A stretch of 64,000 nucleotides of DNA from Amoebidium appalachense (taxonomy: Eukaryota > Ichthyosporea), in the NCBI GenBank assembly GCA_963693365.1, contig CAVNZM010000013.1, positions 4,526,001 through 4,590,000 of the forward strand, given 5' to 3'. A program made the translations under genes and the position numbers. Position 1 is the stretch's first letter, and each line of letters starts with the position of its first letter. Below are positions 34,581 through 47,548 of the stretch, piece after piece. The notes under the pieces were generated by a model, which was not told the origin of the DNA, made no database searches, and saw only the letters and a program-made list of their open reading frames with translations.

Positions 34581-34587
34581 TTTTATA
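34581..34587 (-). promoter_or_regulatory. TATA box of the GATA gene
   Basis: TATAAAA on the minus strand within CAGGGTATAAAATGCAC, about 145 bp upstream of the ATG at 34437. Confidence 0.55.
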
Positions 34588-34707
34588 CCCTGCTCGGCCG
34601 TGCGCCGATCACGAGGGCACCAGTCCTTCAACTTGATGGCACTTTAATAACGTGATCTGTGCTCAATGGAACCTTGAGGTTGAAATGCCTGAGTCATGAC
34701 ATTTCTC

Positions 34708-34719
34708 TGACGTCACGTG
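34708..34719. promoter_or_regulatory. Overlapping CRE (TGACGTCA) and G-box/E-box (CACGTG)
   Basis: TGACGTCACGTG contains a palindromic bZIP site overlapped by a palindromic bHLH/bZIP site, 270 bp upstream of the GATA start. This is a plausible upstream activation site; function is inferred only from the motif. Confidence 0.4.
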
Positions 34720-34729
34720 AATCACACAA

Positions 34730-36370
34730 AATGAAACAAAAGCAATGTAATGTTTTCAGTATTAGACAGCATCATTATTAATACACATACGTTTGACAGG
34801 TATATATATCAACCAAAGTTGACGTTGTTTCTGCTATTTACATAGGAATCTGTTTGGCGAATGCATCAAAGAGCATCGAACGTCGCAGGGCTTTGGGCTT
34901 GCCCAATGATTGGCGTTTTCTCTGAACCAATCATGTTTTAGTCGGATAGGAATGTCTTTGCCATTGCTGTGCAGACTGAAGCATTCAAGTGGGAACGGCA
35001 TGAGAAAGAGTCATATTACATTAAAAAAACGCGCTTTCATACCAACTTTCAAAATTCTACCGACAAATAAACTGATTATTCAACATTTTTCTGGACGTTA
35101 TAAATGATTTTGCGTGCATCTATTACAACATTTGTGCAAAGGAGTTAGCGGTTTGTACTACAGAAGGCCGCACAATGCGCCATCCGACTCCTACAAGGTA
35201 CATTCCACAAAAGATCTTGAATGCGAACCTGTTTATAGATAGGATGTTAACGAGCCAATCGAAATAGCATATCTAAGATCCTTTGAAGCGAGTGGTACTT
35301 CTATGGCCAATGAATGCATCTCGTAGATCCTGTCACCGCGGCGGCAGGCTTGACCGTCACGCATGATGATGGTGGTATTTGTCCTTAAAGCCAAACGGGG
35401 GTTTTTTTAATCTGATTTCGTCCAAAAGCACATAAGCTTATGACATCAATATATTTCCTGTGACAATGAATGAAAAGCAGCCTTTCAACAGACTGAAAAT
35501 GTGAGAGAAAAGAATAGATGCTTCGAACAGAGCTCTCGCGAGAAGAAGGTACGGGTGCGTCTAGGGTGTACCGCACATCCGATACGTTCGGGCACGTGTA
35601 AGAGTGGCACCCGTGCTCCATATAGGGATTGCTACTCGTGATTCAGAAAGAATATATAGGGAAGCATATTATTGTATAGAAAACACCTAACAGGCGATTA
35701 ACTGTCGACCAGAATTCACTGGGCAGCTCAAACCGCTTCCAAATATCATTGGGTAGACTGGGAGGTAATGCTTTTATATGCATGCATGCAATCAACATAC
35801 AGCTCTCGGTCATTATGTGTCTAGAAGCGAAGCCTTTGAAGTGTTGATGTGACGCACGCCTGATTCCCATATCGTCCTTTCGAGAATGCTAAACTGTGTG
35901 ACAGCTGATGCACCCTGCCATTAGTACTGGAGATAGATAACAGGATTCGATAACGCTCTAGAACAGTCCATATATGCATGTTGACTCGTCGTCCCGGATA
36001 TTCCCAGCTGGCGACATCTGATTCATACCAGACACCAACTTCGAATTCAGCGGTTTTGAAAAGTGTTCACGTGCATAGATGTGTGAAACGGAAAACTTGA
36101 GGCGGCCATTGGTTGCCATACTAGTGAATCATGAACAGTTGCTCAGTTGCACGGCATCATTGAAATGAGCGCCATGATTATTTATATTATAGCACGGGCA
36201 GTCGTGATTATGAGTCCCTGGCCGCGTGGATGCCATGCTTTTGTGCATGCATGCAGCAGTACGTATACCACAAACTTTCTAAATGTGCACGTCTGACCCA
36301 CCAATGCTGTGTACATATATACATCCCTAACGTATATATTATCGATCCATGCAGGCGTATATACGTTGTG
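34730..36370. other. Unique AT-rich spacer, no gene recognised
   Basis: Normal-complexity DNA with several CCAAT boxes (for example near 34902-34930 and 35255) that could belong to promoters. No frame with exon-like signals or a known domain was found. Confidence 0.6.
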
Positions 36371-37335
<965 letters not shown>

Positions 37336-38470
37336 ATGCATTGAACGAATGATGGGCGGTTTCGCAGTGAATGTCTCGAATGCAGCATGACCCACAAAGC
37401 CCAAGTACTTGAAAGCTGCAAACTTGGAAAAAGCGCCGGCGCCTCAGATCTTTTGATTCTCTCTCCTTTGCTCCATTAGTTTACACTCTTTAAAACGCCA
37501 ACTTATTGATCAGCAAAACAGTCCACAATCATCCCAACATTGCCCTAATCAGTTTATGTGTACACGTGTCAACAAAAAAACCATCTCTACATAGGTACAC
37601 ACATGCATATATACATGCACAATAAATATGTGCATACAAACACACTCAAACATCTTCATACATGCTATACGGGTTTTATTTGTGGAAATTATTGACATAA
37701 ATATTTTTCTGGGTAAACACGTAGGATGGGTGTTCGATACCAACATAACCATGTAGGCTTCATTTCGTGTTTTAGCAGTTAGCGGTTGGCTGCCCGCACA
37801 CGGGCACCTATTAGCCAGTCAAAACATCAGATACCACAGATCACTAGACCGAGTTATGATTGGCTCGGATCAGATTTCACATATCACTAGATCGATTTTT
37901 GATTGGTTCAGATCGGTAGGCTTAGGTATATAAGCACGACAGTTTTTAGCAGATCAGCAAGCTACAAACACATCTTCTGTGTTTAGCATCCACAGCCTTA
38001 CAGCTATATATTCCTTTTCACCCACCCACCTACACCCACACACAACCCCCATTGATCCACACATACGTGCTGTTTTTTCACGGGGCGAAGCCTTCCCCCG
38101 TTTTTTGGGCACATGGACCTCACGGATCAATAAATTGATGACTGGGGGCTTGCCGTGGTTTACAACCATTGCAGGTTCACTTTCGTCCAAGGGGATGTCC
38201 CCCTAGAGGCAACACACGTCCCGGAGTAGTTTTTCATAGATTCATAAATACACAAATACATTGATATTATCTAATATAAAAATACTATTCTAGATAAAAC
38301 GAAACGTGCATAATGTCATTTGCTTTCTCTTTTCTTACACCCTCGTTAAAAATTTAAATGTAAATATGTGTAGAACATGCAAACGAACCTGTCAGTGATT
38401 ATATTATAAAAATATACACAGCTCTTCCCCCCCACCCTCACACTCTTGCATGGCACATCCCACAGGCGAG
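37336..38470. promoter_or_regulatory. Spacer with a promoter-like segment (37795-37935) but no certain gene
   Basis: Two diverged direct repeats around CACAGATCACTAGACCGAG and CACATATCACTAGATCGAT each carry GATTGG (CCAAT box) and are followed by GTATATAAG (37926-37934), a TATA-like element on the plus strand. Downstream, both strands are open for about 75 codons across 37954-38206 but neither frame has an ATG in a convincing place or a known domain. A short transcript starting near 37960 is possible; I do not call a product. Confidence 0.35.
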
Positions 38471-38474
38471 GCTG

Positions 38475-38682
<208 letters not shown>

Positions 38683-38870
38683 CGGGCTCGCACACATGTC
38701 TGTCTGCACATTTGGATATTTTAGATTGTATGGATGTGGGCGTGATGATGTGTTTGTCACTTTAGAGAAAGTGAGCCTTTTCACGCTTGCACACTTGTGT
38801 GTGTATGTGTGTGTGTGGTGTGTGGTGTATGTGTCCAGTGTGTGATGTGCAGTGTGTTATATGTGTGTGC

Positions 38871-38911
<41 letters not shown>

Positions 38912-39123
38912 CGCGCGCATGTTTTTGTGTGTGTGTGTGTGTGCATGTGCATGCAACCACATATGCAAGTACATGTGTGTGTTTGCGTAATATATACGAA
39001 TGTACACACAAGTACAGGGCACCACCTCCCTTGAAGCGCACAACGTACATCCATCCACCTCTCCTGTGCAGCATGAGTGAATTATGTGCTCTTCCAAGCA
39101 TCCCCCCCCCCCCCCTTCCCCTC

Positions 39124-39442
39124 TCACACATGTCTGGCTCTAGACCGTGTCTGTCTCATGGGCGGTGTCTCCTCCCCCTCCAACCCTTCAGCGTGTGCAA
39201 CCAGGGGCAGGGGGGCCATCTGATTGGCCAATGCTGGGACAATTTCATTGGTTGAGGCTGGGTCATCCTGATTGGTGGATGATGGGACAGTCTGATTGGC
39301 CAAGGCCAAAATCTCCAACTCCTGTAAACACAAGGGACCAATTGGTCAGCTAACATTGCCCCTCCTTCCCTCCGACCCCACCTTTTCCCCTTCCCCTGCT
39401 CCCTTTCCCGGAACTCCCTTCCCCCCTCTCTGTCCCCTTGTC

Positions 39443-39496
<54 letters not shown>

Positions 39497-39722
39497 ACAC
39501 ACACATACATGCACAAACCTACACATGTCTTCCCCCTTCCTCGTTGTCAACTCCCCTCCCTCCCATACCCCCTCCCTTCTCCCTCTTCCCACCCTCTTCC
39601 CCCCTCCCTCCCTGCCCCCACACACACATACATGCACCAACACATGCATCTCCTCTCTCTCATGGTCTAAGATTGTTATTATTTTATACAGTTCTGTAAA
39701 TGCAGACAGTAAGAAAAAAAGA

Positions 39723-39799
<77 letters not shown>

Positions 39800-39908
39800 C
39801 ACACACCTTTTGTAGGAGTGCTCGCTTTTCATCATCGAGTGGGGTGTGAAGGAAGTCACACGCGGGATCCTTGCATCCATCCCCCGAGTGGTATGCCACA
39901 CACGGAAG

Positions 39909-40005
<97 letters not shown>

Positions 40006-40293
40006 CGTGTGCATGTTTGAGGGAGTTGAGTGGGAGACTGACCAAGTGAGTGCATGCAGTGTATGTTTTCTTGGTTTTCTTCTTCTTTTATACTTTCTTC
40101 CTTCCTTTCTTTCTTTCTTTATTTTCTTCTTTCTTTCTTTCTTTTTTTTGGGGGGGGAGGGGATAAAAATACACCGTTAAAAAAAAAGGGGGGGTGCGGA
40201 AAAAAAAATACTTAGTGCAGGCAGACTACGTTTCAACAGAACCCATGCTCAGAAAGGAGGATTCATATCTCTAACAATAAGGCATCGACTCTT

Positions 40294-40337
<44 letters not shown>

Positions 40338-40963
40338 ACCCCCCCGCTTCCCGGGAGGAAGGATGGTTCCCGACTCTACTTCACCGACCTATGGACCCAT
40401 GCAAGGTGGGGAAGAGAAGGGGAGAGAGGGGAAGGGTGGGGGGAGGGGGGAGGATCCTACCGTGTGAAAATCTGCAGTGGTGCTTGTGGCAGCGGCGAAG
40501 CACAAAGTAGCGGCAGGGGTCTTGGATTTTGGAAATTTTGGGGGTAACATCGTGGCTAAAACGGCAGTCTGAACCCTGTAGAATGTGGAATTTAGAACGA
40601 AATATGATATTAGACGGAACATCCGAAACACTATCCAACCTTCGAAAATACTATCCAATGTTTAATGCGTGGTCTAGGCTATTTCAGGCCATATATTCAG
40701 TGTGCATGGTGTGTCGGTACGCCATGATATCGACACCATTTATAAATCTGTCCGAAAAAACCATCTCCTTGTGTCTATGGCGGTTGCGCTATATCTCTAT
40801 TCTCAGCCCTGTCAGATGCCCCGATGGAAATATATATATATATATATATATATATCATATATAAAATATATATATATGCGCGCACGTGTCTGTGTGTGTG
40901 TGTGTGTGCATGTGTTTGTGTGGACACAAAACCATAAATATCAGCTTGGGTGGGCAACTTACG

Positions 40964-41008
<45 letters not shown>

Positions 41009-41255
41009 ACGTCCCCCCAGGCAGGGCCGGCGGGCCCGGAGCCCTCATCACAAGAAACACTTGGATTTACCATAATCGCCCCCCTCCCCCCGCCTCCCTA
41101 AGCGGTACCAAATAACACAAACTCTGCCCCTCCCACCCCCTCCCCATCGGCATAAAAATGGGCCGTCTTCCCACCGCACCACCCCACACCCTTTTCTCCC
41201 ATCCTTTACACACATCCCCCCCCCCCCCCCCCCAACCCCCCGGAACCCCCCCCCC

Positions 41256-41286
<31 letters not shown>

Positions 41287-41652
41287 ACACAACCACGAAC
41301 AACACATAGGGCAGACCCACGTATTTGCACGTTGCCGTGTTCAGGTATGCCTTGCACACAAAGTGCTTTGCCGGCTTGCGCCTGTCTGCTTCGTTGTTTC
41401 CTTCGACCAGTTGCGGAGTGTTCCCCTGTTGTGCGGCTGTGCGTACAAAAAACAGATGAATTAGGAACTCTATACAGACTCTATACAGGACATACCTCAT
41501 CACACGCAAACACCACAAACATTTGATGTCCTCAGTATCCATGAATGCTAAGCCACCACCACCCCTTAACTAGATGTGTCGAACCCACACACACTGACAC
41601 TCCTTAAATAGACGGCCTCCCCTTTTCGATAAAAACCCATCGATAACATCAG

Positions 41653-41701
<49 letters not shown>

Positions 41702-41806
41702 AGGCCTCTTCCCCTCCCCACGTAATCCATTCTCAAAAAGGCATATTGTTGTGAATGGCCTGGGAAACCAGCGCATGGCTGTTCGTGTGTGTTTTCGTGT
41801 GTGTTT

Positions 41807-41897
<91 letters not shown>

Positions 41898-42164
41898 TGT
41901 GCCTAAGAAAGAGAAAGGGAGAGGGGAGTGAGAGCGGGGCGGGGGAGGGGGTGGGGTGGGGGGGATGGAGGGCGGCATAATCGGGGCCTGCAAACCAGGA
42001 CACACAGAAACACAAAAAGAAAAACAAGGCAAGGACGAGCATACCTTCGTTGGTCTCCTCCTCCGGTGCAGGTGCAGGGGGTTCGATAGGTGCACTGCTG
42101 GGGGGCTCTGTGTGTGTGTGCGCGCGCGCGCGTGTGTGTGTGCGTGTGAGTGTGCGCGCGCAGC

Positions 42165-42256
<92 letters not shown>

Positions 42257-42508
42257 GTGTGTGTGAGAGTGCGTTTGTGCATGCATGTGTGTGTGCGTCA
42301 GCGTGTGCACGTGCGCTATCATCCTGTGTGTGGATGTGTGTGTGGGAGAAGGGGAAGAGGGGGGATGGGTTGAGGGTATACGAGATTGAAAGGTGAGTGC
42401 CATTGACAGGGAAGCCAATCAACGATACGATACGGCGGAGGAATACACATACGAAAGGAGGTGGATGTGGTGATATGGGGAGACGGGGGCGAGCCGAAAT
42501 TCGCCACC
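39124..42508 (-). CDS. Three-finger CCCH zinc-finger protein, 5' end missing
   Basis: Six exons join in phase on the minus strand: 42508-42453, 42107-42045, 41436-41321, 40575-40461, 39910-39807 and 39321-39124 (stop TGA). Finger 1 crosses an intron: [12 protein letters not shown] + GSDCRFSH (C-x8-C-x5-C-x3-H). Finger 2 is [18 protein letters not shown] (C-x7-C-x4-C-x3-H). Finger 3 begins right after the next intron: [19 protein letters not shown] (C-x8-C-x4-C-x3-H). Tandem CCCH fingers of this spacing usually bind single-stranded RNA (tristetraprolin, ZC3H and Nab2-like proteins) in mRNA decay or processing. Before them is a Pro/Glu-rich stretch ([20 protein letters not shown]), after them a linker rich in ANQ/STN repeats ending [10 protein letters not shown]. 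The initiator exon was not found. Two acceptors (42107, 39910) are ends of (CA)n tracts, and the donor after 39807 opens into (GT)n. Confidence 0.85.
39442..39796. repeat. C(22)A(29) compound homopolymer and (CA)n in the last intron
   Basis: Poly(C) 39442-39463 runs into poly(A) 39464-39492; (CA)n at about 39723-39796 forms the start of the last intron of the CCCH gene (GTGTGT on its coding strand). (GT)n at 39911-40001 forms the end of the preceding intron (CACACAG on the coding strand). Confidence 0.95.
40296..42245. repeat. Simple repeats in introns of the CCCH gene
   Basis: Poly(C) 40296-40335; (TA)n 40829-40876; poly(C) 40969-41008, 41218-41234 and 41247-41272; poly(C) 41653-41700; (GT)n 41811-41854 and 41865-41896; (GT)n 42166-42242. 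Between them lie only the short exons listed for the CCCH gene. Confidence 0.92.
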
Positions 42509-42601
42509 CTACAGAGTCAAATTATGCAGCAAACCAGCTTTAGATCATGCTACTATCATTACCTCCCCTTCTCCTCCCCCTCCCCCCTCCCCCCTCCCCC
42601 C

Positions 42602-42642
<41 letters not shown>

Positions 42643-43313
42643 AAAAAAAAAAAACCCACCACGCCACCACCAGCACACTTACACAAACCAACAACTACAA
42701 AACAGATTAAGGAACAACAACGTAAAGACATCCAAAAAGCCAAGCTTTGCACACACAATATGGCAAAAGCGACGTCCTACATACTTCACGCTCTCAACCA
42801 CTCTAGTGCCATTGTCCCAAACTCAAAGTGCCCCCTTCCAAAATTAAATCATGCCCCCCCCCCCCCCCCCCCCCTTCCCCCCTCCCACACACACCTTTCC
42901 CTCTCTCTCCGCGCCCCCTCCCCCCCCCCCCCCCCTTCCCACCCCTCCCCACTCTTTCCCCCCCCCCCCCTCCCCCCCCTTTTTAAAAAAAAAAAAAAAA
43001 AAAAAAAGGCCCGTTTCCTCCCACCATCCCCTCCCACTACCACATATTGGACCCAAACCAGTCTCATGCAATCCCAGCTACGAATAAGCCAAATCAGATA
43101 GCCGGGGTTGTTCGTGAGGGGTGTGTGTGAGTGTACCGGGGAGTGGAAGGCGGGGGCGGGGGTAGGGAGGAGGGCAGGGGAGAGGGGGGAGGGGAGGGGA
43201 GGGGGGGGGGGGGGGGAGGAAGGGAGGGAGGGAGGGAGGGAGGGAGGGAGGGAGGGGGGAGGGAGGGAGGGAGGGAGGGAGGGAGGGAGGGAGGGAGGGA
43301 GGGAGGGAGGGAG
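42509..43313. repeat. Low-complexity DNA before the assembly gap
   Basis: C-rich 42565-42632 running into poly(A) 42633-42654; C-rich 42853-42980 ending in T/A runs to 43007; then GGGA/GGAGG tandem DNA at about 43187-43313 that enters the gap. The unique parts (42655-42850, 43008-43100) may hide 5' exons of the CCCH gene; none could be matched in phase. Confidence 0.8.
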
Positions 43314-43813
43314 NNNNNNNNNNNNNNNNNNNNNNNNNNNNNNNNNNNNNNNNNNNNNNNNNNNNNNNNNNNNNNNNNNNNNNNNNNNNNNNNNNNNNNN
43401 NNNNNNNNNNNNNNNNNNNNNNNNNNNNNNNNNNNNNNNNNNNNNNNNNNNNNNNNNNNNNNNNNNNNNNNNNNNNNNNNNNNNNNNNNNNNNNNNNNNN
43501 NNNNNNNNNNNNNNNNNNNNNNNNNNNNNNNNNNNNNNNNNNNNNNNNNNNNNNNNNNNNNNNNNNNNNNNNNNNNNNNNNNNNNNNNNNNNNNNNNNNN
43601 NNNNNNNNNNNNNNNNNNNNNNNNNNNNNNNNNNNNNNNNNNNNNNNNNNNNNNNNNNNNNNNNNNNNNNNNNNNNNNNNNNNNNNNNNNNNNNNNNNNN
43701 NNNNNNNNNNNNNNNNNNNNNNNNNNNNNNNNNNNNNNNNNNNNNNNNNNNNNNNNNNNNNNNNNNNNNNNNNNNNNNNNNNNNNNNNNNNNNNNNNNNN
43801 NNNNNNNNNNNNN
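43314..43813. other. Assembly gap (500 N)
   Basis: Exactly 500 undetermined bases, the usual placeholder for a gap of unknown size. It begins inside a (GGGA)n tract, a likely cause of the break. Confidence 0.99.
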
Positions 43814-44503
43814 AATCGGCCAGGAAGGTGGTGTGGAGAGTAAAGAATACGAAGGGTGCGTGGAAGGAGCAGAATTAAAGTGGAATAAATCGGAATAATA
43901 GTCATCTGTGGAAGTGAGTGTGTCGGGTTTATCAGGGCTACATGTCATAGTGATGGAAGGGCCAAATCGTCCTAGACTCTTGAGGGTGGAAATACAAGAA
44001 TCGTGGGAAAGTGTTTGACCTAAGTGACCTAAGGTGAGAGATGGTCGTAACCTAACATACGGATATGCAGTACCGACCACACTATCACCTAATTCAAATA
44101 GAAAATCAACAAGAAGAGAATAACATACCTCAAGGAGATACGGATCCCTCCGCTGTCGAGCATCCTGCACGGCTTTCAGGAGGGTGAGGTGAATCTCCTT
44201 ATAGGCATTTTGAATACTAAGCCGATTGAGTTCATCCTTGAATTTGCGACCAATAAGCCGTTTAGTTACACGAACAATATGTGGCGAAACAGGAGTGGAA
44301 ATTTGAATAATAATAGGCTTGTGGTCGGATGCAGTAGAAAGCGCAGCGTCGGAAAGCGGGGAAGTATATCTAAGGATGAATTGCGCATGTGTAACAAGTG
44401 AGTTGTGCATGATAAGAATGATATTTATATTGAGTTTAACGACAGTAATACTTGAAAATACTGGTCTGATTGACCTATTTTCGTAAGTTGCGGTATTTGT
44501 CAC
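43814..44503 (-). mobile_element. Fragment of a second LINE: endonuclease end and pre-RT spacer
   Basis: A minus-strand frame of about 230 codons enters the gap open. It contains LSTASDHKPIIIQIS near 44320-44360, the final SDH catalytic block of LINE endonucleases, followed by a helical region (IGRKFKDELNRLSIQNAYKE, VQDARQRRDPYLLEVCY) and DDYYSDLFHF, which resembles the spacer that precedes reverse transcriptase in LINE ORF2. The RT would lie in or beyond the gap. The sequence is clearly different from the LINE at 8.2-17.9 kb. The 5' limit is not defined; no target duplication can be tested because of the gap. Confidence 0.65.
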
Positions 44504-44910
44504 ACTATAAATGTCGTATTCGTGTGTAGCATTAAAGCCACTTAGAGAACTTACAACTGAATCTATATTATTATTAATATTATATACCTCAGGCCTAATA
44601 TATATATCGACGTGTATTGGTGTATAGAAAATAAATAAATTTTGGCAAATAGAAACTTACTATGTTTAGTAAACATTAGAGTTTAGGGTTTAGGGTTGTA
44701 TGTGAGCTGTGGTCAGGTGCCGGCACTAAGTAAGGCGAACGGTACGAGTCCATCCAACAAGGAGATATAATATACACTGATATACATCATATGCACAGGG
44801 GTCATTCAGGATTAAGATAACTCACTTATAAGATAAGTAGTACTAGATTTTTTGGGAAAGATTAAGATGTTAGGGGCTACCGAGGCTGGGGGAGAAACAA
44901 GATAACGGGG
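44504..44910. other. AT-rich spacer with a two-unit telomere-like motif (44682-44697)
   Basis: TTTAGGGTTTAGGGTT matches two units of the plant/algal-type telomere repeat. No gene is recognised in this stretch. Confidence 0.55.
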
Positions 44911-45086
44911 GAAGGGGGGGGGGGGGGGGGGAGGGGGGAAGGGGGGATTTGGAGGGGGGACTGTGGCTTCCCTACTTATTATTAGTCTAGTCTAGTATTA
45001 TTATTATTCGCTGATTAGTAAGCCCTTCTCTGCAGCGAGTCAAGTTTTTTTTTTCCTATTCTTTTCTTTTTTTCTTTTTTTCTTTT

Positions 45087-45117
<31 letters not shown>

Positions 45118-45457
45118 GGGGAGGGAGGGGGAGGGGGGGGGGGGGCTGTGCAAAAATATGTCCATATGTCTGTGTGTACATGAAAATGTGAATTTGTGCT
45201 CGTTTGTCACTCGGTGTGTTTGTGTGTATGTGGTATGTTTGTGTCACGCACGGTGCACGTGTGTGTATCACCGTGTGTGTGTGTTTGTGTTAGTGTGTCT
45301 GTCCGTGTGACGGTGCACAGTGTGTGTGTACGTCTCCCCCGAACCTCCCCCCTCCCCCCTGTCCCCCCCTGTCCTGTGGGTCCTTTTTATTATGGGCGGG
45401 GAGTTTTTTTTTTTTTTTGTTTGTTTTTTTTTGTTTTTTTTGTTGGGGGGAAGGCCT

Positions 45458-45493
<36 letters not shown>

Positions 45494-45735
45494 GGGGGGC
45501 TGTGTGAAGTGTGCATGTCTGTGTGATGGTTGAATTTTGTTCTCGTTTGTCACTGGGTGTGTTTCTGTGTGTTGTGTGGGTGTGTGTGTACGTGTGTATC
45601 ACAATGTGGGTGTGTGGGTGTGTCCGTGTCTCCATGTCACGGTGCACGGTGTGTGTGTTTCTCTCACCCCCCCGCCCAGAAGAAGGACCAACAGGACCGC
45701 GCCGGGGGGAGGGGGGGGGGGGGGGGGGGAATAAG
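44911..45735. repeat. Two diverged ~350-bp direct repeats of homopolymer plus GT-rich DNA
   Basis: Each copy has a T-rich run, a long G run (45097-45145; about 45447-45497), then a GT-rich segment with TCGTTTGTCACTSGGTGTGT (near 45203 and 45544), ACGGTGCAC, and a C-rich end. The block is a degenerate tandem duplication. No coding sequence is supported. Confidence 0.75.
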
Positions 45736-46060
45736 TCGTAGGGACTCGGCATAAATAATATTTTAATTGTAAGATAAAATTCACTCTATCAAAGGAAGTA
45801 GTTTCACAAAAAATGCCCGAGTGCCATTAACATAATGATCTATTATAAACTTTGCGATATGCTGAGACAACCTAAAAAATTTAAGTACTTTCTAAGAGTG
45901 ATAATCCTAAATATATAGTAGTTTTCAATACAAAGAGCTTATTGCTATATTAATAGTACATTAGGAGTGTGATTGAATAGTATTATTCAATCTTATAATA
46001 GGAGTGGAATTAATTTATTTAATAGTAGGAAAGAGATAAGAAAAAAGAACAATTGATGGT
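45736..46060. other. AT-rich spacer, nothing recognised
   Basis: No exon, RNA gene or repeat family was recognised; short AT-rich palindromic bits only. Confidence 0.6.
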
Positions 46061-46063
46061 GAA

Positions 46064-46640
46064 TAAGAAAGAGTGACAGCAGTAGGAGTAGGTGGTGAGG
46101 AAAGAGTGACACCAGTATAAATACAAAGAGTAACAGCCGTAGAGATACAACGAGTAACAATAGTAGATAGTGAGGAAAGTGTGACAGTAGCAGTAGCGAG
46201 ATAAAGAAAGAAAGCAGTAGAGATACTAAGAGTGATAGCCGTAGAGATACCCAAAGTGGAAGCAGTAGATAGTGAGGAAATTGTGACAGTAGCGATAGCA
46301 GCAGTAGAGAGATAAAGAATGATAGCCGTAGAGATACAACGAGTGATAGCAATAGAGATACAACGAGTGATAGTCGTAGAGATACAAATAGTGATAGCTG
46401 TAGGTGGTTAAGAAAGAGTAACAACAGTAGAGATACTAAGATTAACAGCCGTAGATAGTGAGGAACTTGATGATGAGAAAAGAGTAACAGCCGTAAAGAT
46501 ACAATGAGTGATAGCATTAGGTGGCGAGGAAAGAGTGAGAGCAGTAGAGATACAACGAGTAACAGTAGTAGATAGTGAGGAAATGGTGAGAGCAGTAGAG
46601 ATACAAAGAGTGATAGCATTAGGTGGCGAGGAAAGAGTGA
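46064..46640. repeat. Degenerate ~21-bp minisatellite
   Basis: About 25 irregular units of the form GAGTGATAGCCGTAGAGATACAA with variants (GAGTAACAGCAGTAGATAGTGAGGAAA). The minus strand stays open as a Leu/Ser-rich frame only because of the repeat; I do not consider it a gene. Confidence 0.85.
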
Positions 46641-46659
46641 CGGAAGAGTAGAACTAGTT

Positions 46660-47310
46660 GATAGAGGATTGATGGCAATGAGATGTTATGAATGATAAGA
46701 TGCTAGCATAGACGAGAGATTAGAGGATTGATAGCAATGCGATGAATGATAAGGTGCTAGCAGAAACGAGGGATTAGAGGATTGATAGCAATGAGATGAA
46801 TGATAAGGTGCTAGCAGAAACGAGGGATTAGAGGATTAGTTTATGGAAGATTGATAGCAATGAAATGTTATGAAGAATAAAGTGCTAGCATAGATGAAGC
46901 ATTAGTTGATAGAGGATTGATAGCAATGAGATGTTATGAATGATAAGGTGCTAGCATAGACGAGGAATTAGAGGATTGATAGCAATGAAGTAAGATGTTA
47001 TGAATGATAAGATGCTAGCATAGACGAGAGATTAGAGGATTGATAGCAATGAGATGAATGATAAGGTGCTAGCATAGACGAGGGATTCGAGGCATTAGTT
47101 GATAGAGGATTGATAGTAATGAGATGAAAGATAAAGTGCTAGCATAGACGAGGGATTTAAGGTTTGATGTTATGAAAGATAAAGTGCTAGCATAGACAAA
47201 GGATTGGAGGATTAGTTGCTAGAGGATTGATATCAATGAGATGGTATAAATGATAAGGTGCTAGCATAGACGAATGGTAAAGGATTAATGGAGGATTAGA
47301 AGATTAATGA
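46660..47310. repeat. Minisatellite with ~50-75 bp units
   Basis: At least eight copies of a unit around GATAAGGTGCTAGCATAGAC, GAGGGATTAGAGGATTGATA, GCAATGAGATGAAT, with length changes between copies. AT-rich, non-coding. Confidence 0.9.
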
Positions 47311-47480
47311 TCTACGAAAAATTAATTGAGCAATAATTGATGATTTATGTAATACACCCCAGAGTATCCCAGATTTCTACACGATCCCAATCGATTCATC
47401 CATTTATGCTATGCACGAGAGACTCATTAACATCGATGATCTATTGACATACGAGAAAGCTCTGAAGAGACTCTCACAAT

Positions 47481-47548
47481 GAGCTTGTCGTCGTATGATG
47501 ATAATAGCATAAGAATGTTTCTTAGCGATAAGGCTCTACTGAGATTCT
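47481..47548. repeat. Stem-loop module, copy 1
   Basis: GAGCTTGTCGTCGTATGATG...ATAATAGCATAAGAAT..CTTAGCGATAAGGCTCTACTGAGATTC. The arms TTGTCGTC and GATGATAA can pair with G-U tolerance around loop GTAT, and GAGC with GCTC can close the whole. More diverged than copies 2 and 3. Confidence 0.55.

Noticed and set aside
37954-38206. Overlapping ~75-codon frames on both strands after a TATA-like element
   Set aside because: Neither has a convincing ATG, domain or splice partner; only the promoter-like segment is reported, at low confidence.
40381-40410. A short extra exon between CCCH fingers 2 and 3
   Set aside because: Joining 40461 directly to 39910 restores a continuous frame with an exact third finger; inserting this stretch is unnecessary and adds no domain.
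45993-46619. A 208-codon Leu/Ser-rich frame on the minus strand resembling a membrane protein
   Set aside because: It coincides exactly with a degenerate 21-bp minisatellite whose unit length is a multiple of three, which keeps the frame open.
46064-47310. Regularly spaced repeats considered as a CRISPR-like array
   Set aside because: Units are contiguous and degenerate without unique spacers, and the context is eukaryotic.
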